Positions 1 to 5,326 of a DNA stretch of 5,326 nt are shown here, in pieces. A model generated the notes under the pieces. The model had not been told where the DNA came from. It saw only the letters and a program-made list of their open reading frames with translations, and ran no database searches. Both the position numbers and the translations under genes were made by a program. The number at the start of each line of letters is the position of its first letter. Position 1 is the first letter of the stretch. This DNA comes from DATGQT01 sp033720695 (GTDB taxonomy: Bacteria; Bacteroidota; Rhodothermia; Rhodothermales; Rubricoccaceae): contig JAWWCA010000231.1 of the NCBI GenBank assembly GCA_033720695.1, positions 1 through 5,326 on the forward strand, written 5' to 3'.

Positions 1-26
1 CCCGCCCCGCTCCCCGCTCCCCCCCG

Positions 27-578
27 ATGTCTCAGCCGACCCCCCACCTCGCCCCGTCCCCCCCGGACGCCCCCTCCGTCGCGACGCGGCCGATCCGCGT
101 GCTCTTCGTCTGCCTCGGCAACATCTGCCGGAGCCCCCTCGCGGAGGGCATCTTCCGCCGCAAGGTCGAGGAGGCCGGCCTCACCGACCGGTTCGAGATC
201 GACTCGGCGGGGACCGGGAACTGGCACGTCGGCGAGCCGCCGGACGCCCGCATGCGCTCGATGGCCTCGCGGCGGGGGCTCGACCTCTCCGGCCTCCGCG
301 GCCGCCAGGTCACCCGCGTCGACCTCGTGGGCGACCGCGCCTACGACCACGTCTTCGTCATGGACAAGACGAACCTCAACGACACCCTCTACCTCGACCC
401 CGGCGGGGACCACGGCACCCGCATCCGGCTCTTCCGCGAGTTCGACCCCGAGCCCGACGACTACCAGGTGCCGGACCCCTACTACGGCGGGCCCGAGGGG
501 TTCGAGCGCGTCTACGACATCGTGGACCGGACGGCCGACGCCCTACTGGCGCGGCTGCGCGAGGCCTACGGGCTGTGA
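27..578 (+). CDS. Low-molecular-weight protein tyrosine phosphatase family enzyme (possible protein-ribulosamine-5-phosphatase)
   Basis: This 183-residue cytosolic phosphatase belongs to the LMW-PTP (arsenate reductase-like fold) family. The P-loop CLGNICRSP starts at nucleophile Cys29 and gives C(X)5R with Arg35. Cys34 is the vicinal second cysteine that, in studied homologues, can form a protective disulfide with the nucleophile. The general acid is Asp150 in the DPYYGG loop, and SAGTGNWHVG (60-69) is the typical substrate-side segment, so all catalytic residues are present. The first 22 or so residues form a Pro/Ala/Ser-rich, probably disordered extension before the first strand (IRVLFV). 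The ATG at 27 is kept because the only later in-frame candidate, GTG at Val25, would cut into that strand. The upstream 26 bases are C-rich with no Shine-Dalgarno. The stop overlaps the start of a ketosamine kinase gene. Human LMW-PTP-A dephosphorylates protein ribulosamine 5-phosphates, so the neighbour suggests the same job here. This substrate is inferred; a role in phosphotyrosine signalling or polysaccharide export is possible, but no such genes are in view. Confidence 0.93.
   Translation: MSQPTPHLAPSPPDAPSVATRPIRVLFVCLGNICRSPLAEGIFRRKVEEAGLTDRFEIDSAGTGNWHVGEPPDARMRSMASRRGLDLSGLRGRQVTRVDLVGDRAYDHVFVMDKTNLNDTLYLDPGGDHGTRIRLFREFDPEPDDYQVPDPYYGGPEGFERVYDIVDRTADALLARLREAYGL
575..578 (+). promoter_or_regulatory. 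GTGA stop/start overlap coupling the phosphatase and kinase genes
   Basis: The TGA stop of the phosphatase (576-578) overlaps the GTG start of the kinase (575-577). There is no good Shine-Dalgarno just upstream, so the kinase is probably translated by ribosomes that have just finished the phosphatase. Coupling is inferred from geometry only. Confidence 0.6.
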
Positions 579-1459
579 TCCCCGGCGCCGTTGCCGAGGC
601 GATCCGGCCCCACGTCGGCGCGGTCGGGTCGGCCCAGGCCGTCGGCGGCGGCTGCATCGCGCACGCGACGCGCATCGAGACGCCGCGGGGACGGTTCTTC
701 CTGAAGTGGGCCGAGGGTGAGGCCGGGCAGACGTTCGCGGCCGAGGCCGAGGGGCTCCGCCTGCTGTGTGAGGCGTCGGGCCCAGACCTCGTCATCCCGT
801 CGGTCCTCGCGGCGGAGGCCGCCGACGGCGGCCCGGGCTTCCTGCTCCTGGCGTGGCTGGCCCCCGGCCGCCCGACGCGCGCCGACTGGGAGCGGTTCGG
901 CGGGGCCCTCGCGGCCCTCCACCGCGCCGAGGCCCCGTCGGGCGAGGGCGGTCGCTACGGGCTCGGCTCGGACAACTGGATCGGGAGCAAGCCGCAGCGC
1001 AACGGGTGGTCCGCGTCGTGGCCCCAGTTCTTCGGCGAGCGGCGGCTCCTCGCCCAGGCCGAGACGGTCCGACGCCGCGGCGCGTGGCGGCCCGAGTGGG
1101 ACCCGCTCCTTGAATCGCTCGTCGCGCGCCTCCCCGAGTGGCTGCCCGAGACGCCCCCGCCGTCGGTCTTGCACGGCGACCTGTGGGCCGGCAACGCCCT
1201 GGCCACCGAGCGCGGGCGCTTCGCCCTCCTCGACCCCGCGGTGTCCGTCGGCCACCGCGAGGCCGACCTGGCGATGACCGAGCTCTTTGGCGGCTTCGAC
1301 GGCGCGTTCTACGACGGGTACCGGGCGGCGTGGCCGCTGGAGCCGGGCTACGCCGAGCGCCGCGAGATCTACAACCTCTTCCACCTCATCAACCACCTCA
1401 CGCACGGGCCGGGCTACGCCGGCTCCGTCGAGCGGACGCTGCGCCGGTTCGGGCGGTGA
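575..1459 (+). CDS. Fructosamine/ketosamine-3-kinase family protein (protein deglycation)
   Basis: This 294-residue kinase belongs to the fructosamine-3-kinase/YniA family, which has an aminoglycoside-phosphotransferase-like fold. Family members phosphorylate the O3 of ketoamine adducts on proteins; the product is unstable and falls off, leaving the free amine. The N-lobe has a Gly-rich GGGC turn (24-27), the ATP-binding Lys44 in FFLKW and probable partner Glu57. The family signature DNWIGS lies at 133-138, followed by NGW and QFFGERRL (151-158). The catalytic loop is HGDLWAGN (200-207, Asp202) and the metal-binding loop begins DPA (Asp220), followed by GHREADLAMTELFGGF. The length is normal for the family and no key residue is missing. 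The start is GTG at 575, overlapping the upstream TGA as GTGA, which suggests translational coupling with the phosphatase. Many bacterial members prefer ribulosamines or erythrulosamines over fructosamines; the preference here cannot be read from sequence. Confidence 0.93.
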   Translation: MIPGAVAEAIRPHVGAVGSAQAVGGGCIAHATRIETPRGRFFLKWAEGEAGQTFAAEAEGLRLLCEASGPDLVIPSVLAAEAADGGPGFLLLAWLAPGRPTRADWERFGGALAALHRAEAPSGEGGRYGLGSDNWIGSKPQRNGWSASWPQFFGERRLLAQAETVRRRGAWRPEWDPLLESLVARLPEWLPETPPPSVLHGDLWAGNALATERGRFALLDPAVSVGHREADLAMTELFGGFDGAFYDGYRAAWPLEPGYAERREIYNLFHLINHLTHGPGYAGSVERTLRRFGR

Positions 1460-1467
1460 GGGACCGC
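1453..1467. terminator. Small hairpin spanning both convergent stop codons (possible bidirectional end signal)
   Basis: GCGGT (1453-1457) and ACCGC (1463-1467) form a perfect 5-bp inverted repeat with a 5-base loop. It reaches from the kinase TGA to the first base of the HAD gene's stop triplet. A second possible outer stem pairs CGCCG (1442-1446) with CGGCG (1475-1479). There is no T-tract on either strand, so this is not a classical intrinsic terminator, and short GC-rich stems arise easily by chance at this GC content. Confidence 0.25.
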
Positions 1468-2141
1468 TAGGCGACGGCGTCGAGCAGCCGGTCCATCTCC
1501 TCCAGCGTGTCGAGCAGGAGGTCGGGTTCGTGGGCCGCGAGGGCGTCCCGGTCGAACCGGCCCGTCGCGACGGCCACGGTGACGGTGCCGGCCGCCTTCC
1601 CGCACGCGATGTCGCGCGGGGTGTCGCCGATGACGACGACGTCCCGGCCCTCGTAGCACCGGCCGGTGTGCGCCTCGGCGCGGGCGATGGCGACCTCGGG
1701 CAGGGCGTTCCGGTCCTCGTGGTCGGAGCCGAAGGCGCCGAAGGGGAAGAAGCCCCCGAGGTCCACGCGGCCCAGCTTGAGGTAGGCCATCGGCTGGAGG
1801 TTGCCGGTGAGGAGCCCGAGCGGGAGGTCGGTCGTGGCGAGGTGGTCGAGGAGGGGGCGGACGCCGGGGAGCGCCGTCACCTGCGCCTCCGGGATCCGCG
1901 TGCGCACCGACGCCTCGTACGCCTCGACGGCCGTCGCGACCGCCTCGTCGAGGGCGCGCTCGTCCACCTCGGTGCGGAGGATCTCGCGGAAGATCTGGGG
2001 GTCGGTCTTGCCCGAGAACGACACGTGGGCGGTCGGGACCGTGCGGCCGAGCGTCGCCTGCATGGCGTCGCCGACGGTGCTGCGGCCGAGCCCGTGCGTG
2101 TGGAGGAGCGTGCCGTCGATGTCGAAGAGGAGGAGCTTCAT
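1467..2141 (-). CDS. HAD-superfamily hydrolase, phosphoglycolate phosphatase-like
   Basis: This 224-residue protein has all four motifs of a HAD phosphatase. Motif I is DIDGTL with nucleophile Asp7 and acid/base Asp9, motif II is Thr112 in LLTGN, motif III is Lys122, and motif IV is GDTPRD with Asp173 and Asp177 for Mg2+. The helical stretch between motifs I and II (about 15-85, including GKTDPQIF) is a C1-type cap, as in the Gph/beta-phosphoglucomutase-like group, so the substrate is probably a small phosphorylated metabolite in the cytosol. The ATG at 2141 is chosen because the fold starts right there with KLLLFDIDG. A GTG at 2207 would add 22 residues that look like translated leader. No Shine-Dalgarno is visible. 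The gene converges on the ketosamine kinase with a 7-bp gap and is divergent from polA, so it is not in either transcription unit. The substrate cannot be assigned; a link to sugar-phosphate or 2-phosphoglycolate clean-up is only a guess. Confidence 0.9.
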   Translation of the reverse strand: MKLLLFDIDGTLLHTHGLGRSTVGDAMQATLGRTVPTAHVSFSGKTDPQIFREILRTEVDERALDEAVATAVEAYEASVRTRIPEAQVTALPGVRPLLDHLATTDLPLGLLTGNLQPMAYLKLGRVDLGGFFPFGAFGSDHEDRNALPEVAIARAEAHTGRCYEGRDVVVIGDTPRDIACGKAAGTVTVAVATGRFDRDALAAHEPDLLLDTLEEMDRLLDAVA

Positions 2142-2213
2142 GGGTCTGGTGAGTGGGGGACGGAAGATCGGGGACGGCGGGCCGCAGATCCATCGCCGTT
2201 CCTCCACGGGGGG

Positions 2214-2231
2214 GCGCCGGAGCGCGCCGGA
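2214..2231. repeat. Pair of 8-bp direct repeats in the divergent intergenic region
   Basis: GCGCCGGA occurs at 2214-2221 and again at 2224-2231, a 10-bp period (about one helical turn). It lies between the HAD and polA starts, where an operator could sit. The repeat is short and GC-only apart from the last base, so chance is a real explanation. Confidence 0.3.
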
Positions 2232-2251
2232 ACGCTGTCAGCGGGCCGGGG

Positions 2252-2259
2252 TAGCTTCC
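2252..2259 (+). promoter_or_regulatory. Weak candidate -7 element for polA
   Basis: TAGCTTCC, about 22 bases before the polA ATG, partly matches the Bacteroidota -7 consensus TAnnTTTG (TA and TT match; the last two bases do not). It lies in one of the less GC-rich parts of the 140-bp intergenic region 2142-2281. No convincing upstream -33 TTG-type box lies at the right distance, and transcription from here would leave a very short leader. I saw no promoter for the HAD gene on the other strand, although CTGACA (2241-2236) resembles a -35 box without a -10 partner. Confidence 0.2.
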
Positions 2260-2281
2260 GCTGCCATACCCGCCTCTCCCG

Positions 2282-5200
2282 ATGCCTGACCAGCCCAACC
2301 TCTTCGATCCGCCCGCGGCGCCCGCCCCCGAAGCGTCCGTCGAGGTGACGCTCCCCGATGACCTCGACGACGACGAGGCCGCCGTCGAGACGCGCGAGAC
2401 CCTCTTCCTCGCCGACGCCTTCGCGCTCGCCTACCGCGCCTTCTTCTCGATGAAGAACGCACGCTCACGGCGCCCGACGGCACCGACACCCGCACGCTCT
2501 ACGGCTTCACGAGCGCGCTCCTCAAGCTGCTCGAAGAGCACGGCCCCGAGCACATCGCCGTCGTCTTCGACAAGCTCGGCGGCCGGCCCACGTTCCGCGA
2601 CCAGCTCTACGACGACTACAAGGCGAACCGGCCGCCGATGCCGCCGGAGATCAAGAGCAACATCCCCCTCATCAAGCGGCTCGTCGAGGCCTTCGACATC
2701 CCCGTCGTCGAGGTCGAGGGCGTCGAGGCCGACGACGTCATCGGGACGCTCGCGAAGCGGGCCGAGGCCGAGGGCGTCGAGGCCGTCATCTTCTCGCCCG
2801 ACAAGGACTTCCGCCAGCTCCTCTCCGACTGCGTCTCCATGCTCCGCCCCCCCTACATGGGCGAGACCTTCGACCGCGAGACGCCCGAGACCTTCCGCGA
2901 GAAGTACGGCGGCCTCGAGCCCCGCCAGTTCATCGACCTCCTCGCCCTCATGGGCGACTCCTCCGACAACGTCCCCGGCGTCCCGGGCATCGGCGAGAAG
3001 ACGGCCGTCCAGCTCATCGACGCGTACGGCACCGTCGAGGCCCTCGTCGAGCACGCCGAGGAGCTCAAGGGCAAGCGCGCCCGCGAGGGCATGATGAACC
3101 ACGCCGAGGACGCCCTCCTCTCCAAGCGGCTCGTCACGATCGCGACGGACGTGGCCCTCGACCTCGACTGGCACACCCTCCGCCGCACCGACCCCGACCT
3201 GGAGGAGATCGAGCGGCTCTTCGACGAGGTCGGCTTCGGGCAGCGCCTCCGCACGCGCGTGAAGGACTACGCCGCCGGACGCAAGCGGGCCCCGCGCGGC
3301 GTCACTACCCTCCCCGAGGACGACCCCTCGCTCGCCTTCGACTTCGGCCCCTACGAGCCCATCACTGCCCTCGACGAGGACGCGGTGGACTACGGGACGG
3401 CGCTGGGGAAGGACGACCTGCCCGCCGCCGCCGAGCGCCTCGACGGCGCCGAGGCCTTCGCGGTGGACACCGAGACGACGTCGGTGGACCCGATGGACGC
3501 CTCGCTCGTGGGCGTCTCGCTCGCCGAGCGGCCGCGGAGCGCCGTCTACCTCCCGACCCCGATGCCGGACGGGACGCAGACCGGCGCCGTCCTCGACGCC
3601 GTCCGCGCCCCGCTCGAAGACGCGGCGGTCCAGAAGATCGGCCACAACCTCAAGTACGACCTCGTCGTGCTCCGCCGCCACGGGCTCGCGATGCAGGGGC
3701 CGCTCTTCGACACCATGATCGCGCACTACCTCATCGAGCCCGAGGCCAGCCACAAGCTCGACGACGTCGCCAGCTTCTACCTCAACTACCGGCCGCAGCC
3801 CATCACCGACCTCATCGGGACGGGGAAAAACGCGAAGTCGATGCGCGACGTGCCCATCGAGGAGGTGGGCCCCTACGCCTGCGAGGACGCCGACGTGGCG
3901 CTCCGCCTCGTGCCCCTCCTCCGAGAGAAGCTGGAGGCCGACGGCCTCCTCGCCATCGCCGAGGAGATCGAGTTCCCCCTCATCCCCGTCCTGGCCGAGA
4001 TGGAGATGGCCGGCGTGAAGGTGGACGAGGGCGTCCTCCGGCAGATCTCCGGGGACCTCGAACGGCAGATCGCCGAACTGGAGCGGGAGATCTACGAGCT
4101 CGCCGGGCGGGCCTTCACGATCGGCTCGCCCAAGCAGATCGGCGAGGTCCTCTTCAACCCCCCGCCCTCCGACGAGGAGAAGGCCGCGTACCAGACGTGG
4201 CTCCAGGACATGAAGGACCACGAGGCCGGCGAGGTGGCGGCCGACCCGGACGCGAAGCCGAAGACCAAGAAGCAGCTCGCCGAGGAGGCGCCGACGTTCG
4301 GCCTCGGCCTCCAGCCCATCGAGAAGACGAGCACGGGCGCGCCCTCCACGAACGAGCGCGTCCTGGCCGCGCTCGCCACCGAGCACCCGCTCCCGGCCCT
4401 CATCCTCGACTGGCGCAAGCTCGCCAAGCTCAAGAGCACCTACGTGGACAAGCTGCCCGAGCTGGTCCACCCCGAGACCGGCCGCGTCCACACCGACTTC
4501 AACCAGGCCGTCACGGCCACGGGCCGGCTCTCGTCCTCGAACCCCAACCTCCAGAACATCCCCATCCGGACCGAGCAGGGCCGCGAGATCCGTCGCGCGT
4601 TCGTGGCCGAGGAGGGGCACCTCCTCGTCTCGGCCGACTACGCCCAGATCGAGCTCCGCATCATCGCCCACATGAGCGGCGACGAGGGGCTCATCGCCGC
4701 CTTCAACGAGGGGCTCGACATCCACACCGCCACGGCCGCCCGCGTCTTCGACGTGGCGCTCGACGACGTCACGCGCGGGATGCGCGACCGCGTCAAGCAG
4801 GTGAACTACGGCATCCCCTACGGCATCTCCGCCTTCGGCCTCGCCCAGCGCCTCCGCATCGGCAACAAGGAGGCGCAGACGCTCATCGACTCCTACCGCG
4901 CGAGCTACCCCGAGGTGGGCAACTTCCTCGACGGGCTCTTGGAGGAGGCCCGCCAGCGGGGCTACGTCGAGACCCTCCTCGGGCGCCGCCGCTACGTGCC
5001 GCAGATCACCGCCCGCAACCCCCGCGACCGGGCCCTCGCCGAGCGCATCGCCGTGAACATGCCCGTCCAGGGCACGCAGGCCGACATGATCAAGACGGCG
5101 ATGGTGGCCATCCACGCCCGCCTCCGCGACGAGGGGCTGGCGAGCCGGATGATCCTCCAGGTCCACGACGAGCTCGTGTTTGAGGCGCCGGAGGGCGAGG

Positions 5201-5310
5201 TGGAGGCGTTGAAGACGCTCGTGACGGAGGAGATGAAGGGCGCCCTCCCGCTCTCGGTCCCCATCGTCGTCGAGATCGGCGTCGCCGACAACTGGCTCGA
5301 CGCGCACTGA
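2282..5310 (+). CDS. polA: DNA polymerase I with 5' nuclease, 3'-5' exonuclease and polymerase domains; frame broken by one missing base near 2460
   Basis: DNA polymerase I fills gaps and removes RNA primers in replication and repair. The N-terminal 59 residues read from ATG 2282; the rest reads in another frame from 2461 to TGA 5308-5310. Restoring one base gives about 1009 residues (E. coli 928), and the numbering below uses that product. The 5' nuclease metal ligands are Asp45 (LADAFALAYRA), Asp97, Glu149/Asp151/Asp152, Asp174/Asp176 and Asp226/Asp229, followed by a helix-hairpin-helix GVPGIGEKTA. The proofreading exonuclease is complete: Asp396/Glu398 (DTET), Asp460 (NLKYD), Tyr532 and Asp536. 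The polymerase has Arg749, motif A with Asp786 and steric gate Glu791, O-helix Arg835, Lys839, Tyr843 and Tyr847, and motif C His962-Asp963-Glu964. Oddities are Tyr843 where E. coli has Phe762, a thumb insertion, and an acidic N-terminal tail carrying QPNLF. The start has no Shine-Dalgarno. Without correction, the first start codon in the main frame is ATG 2638, which would lose Asp45 and Asp97. Confidence 0.93.
2291..2305 (+). other. Candidate sliding-clamp-binding peptide QPNLF at the Pol I N-terminus
   Basis: Residues 4-8 of the polA product read QPNLF, followed by a roughly 32-residue acidic, Pro/Ala-rich tail before the 5' nuclease domain starts at about residue 41. The pentapeptide fits the Q-x-x-L-F core of bacterial beta-clamp-binding motifs (consensus QLxLF). 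Position 2 is Pro rather than Leu, which weakens the match. E. coli Pol I has almost no sequence ahead of this domain. Function is inferred from the motif and its exposed position. Confidence 0.4.
2459..2461 (+). other. polA: Frameshift point in polA (one base missing)
   Basis: Codons ATG AAG AAC (2450-2458) end the N-terminal frame with SMKN. The conserved continuation TLTAPDG...TLYGF starts at ACG 2461 in a different frame, leaving only two bases (GC, 2459-2460) for one codon. One added base restores the spacing seen in Bacteroidota Pol I between RAF and the following LT. No slippery heptamer is present, so programmed frameshifting is unlikely. Confidence 0.85.
4156..4335 (+). other. polA: Charged insertion in the Pol I thumb region
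   Basis: Between EVLF (end of a probable thumb helix H) and GAPST, this protein has 60 residues (626-685 of the restored product). E. coli Pol I has about 13 in the same interval, so roughly 47 are extra. The segment is rich in Asp, Glu, Lys, Ala and Pro, with one likely short helix (DEEKAAYQTWLQDMKDHEA) and a Lys-rich stretch (PKTKKQ). It has no Cys and no recognisable domain. The frame and codon use continue normally through it, so it is a genuine part of the protein. Confidence 0.7.
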
Positions 5311-5326
5311 GGGTGGTGGCTACACC

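Noticed and set aside
566..1405. Minus-strand open frame of 279 codons opposite the kinase
   Set aside because: It is a compositional shadow with no recognisable domain; the plus-strand kinase motifs are complete and in order.
2142..2207. Upstream GTG start at 2207 for the HAD gene
   Set aside because: It would add 22 residues unlike the family, which normally begins within a few residues of the DxDGT motif, exactly as the ATG at 2141 does.
1287..2348. Long plus-strand frame (353 codons) and a second minus-strand frame at 1414-2298 over the HAD gene
   Set aside because: Both translate to low-complexity Arg/Gly/Ala/Pro-rich or Val/Glu/Gly-rich sequence with no motifs, whereas the minus-strand frame 1467-2141 carries all four HAD motifs.
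2446..2464. Programmed -1 frameshifting as a way to make full-length Pol I
   Set aside because: The region lacks an X XXY YYZ slippery heptamer. GAAGAAC would give poor re-pairing of both tRNAs, and I see no clear downstream stimulatory structure. A single-base error or mutation is simpler.
2459..3094. Continuation of the N-terminal polA frame past the break (to 3094)
   Set aside because: After SMKN the translation becomes Ser/Arg/Pro/Thr-rich with no resemblance to Pol I, while the other frame carries all the nuclease motifs. It is out-of-frame reading.
2431..5307. A 958-codon open frame on the minus strand covering nearly all of polA
   Set aside because: Its translation is a monotonous mix of Val, Leu, Gly, Glu, Asp and Arg with no domain. 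It mirrors the codon periodicity of the real gene; in high-GC coding DNA the antisense frame is often open. polA motifs are unmistakable on the plus strand.
5312..5326. GGTG...CACC pairing just after the polA stop as a terminator
   Set aside because: Only a 4-bp stem is visible before the window ends and there is no T-tract; the flank needed to judge it is missing.

Overview
This is a high-GC window (roughly 70% by eye) from a bacterial chromosome. It holds four protein genes and almost no spare DNA. The DNA polymerase I sequence looks like the Bacteroidota/Rhodothermota lineage: a LADAFALAYRAFF start to the 5' nuclease domain, YLNYRP in the exonuclease region, and NYGIPYGISAFGL in the polymerase O-helix. 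No gene start is preceded by a clear Shine-Dalgarno sequence, which also fits that lineage. The high GC would suit a marine Rhodothermales member (Rubricoccus/Rubrivirga-like), but this assignment is an inference from memory of the families. I see no sign of mobile elements, RNA genes, CRISPR arrays or recent transfer.

Layout. Positions 27-1459 hold a two-gene plus-strand operon. The first gene is a low-molecular-weight protein tyrosine phosphatase and the second a fructosamine/ketosamine-3-kinase, overlapping through a GTGA start/stop. Both enzyme types are known to act on sugar-damaged (glycated) proteins, so the pair is best read as a protein-deglycation repair unit. A HAD-family phosphatase gene (1467-2141) converges on the operon with only 7 bp between the two stop codons. 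A short divergent intergenic region (2142-2281) separates it from polA (2282-5310), which encodes a three-domain DNA polymerase I of about 1009 residues once its frame is restored.

The main anomaly is in polA: the reading frame breaks by one missing base at about 2459-2461, inside the 5' nuclease domain. Both sides are well conserved, so this is either a sequencing/assembly error or a very recent mutation. The polymerase also has a natural Tyr in place of the usual Phe that governs ddNTP discrimination, an approximately 47-residue extra segment near the thumb tip, and an N-terminal QPNLF resembling a sliding-clamp-binding peptide.

I found no wholly new system. The most useful biological points are the deglycation pair and the unusual features of Pol I.
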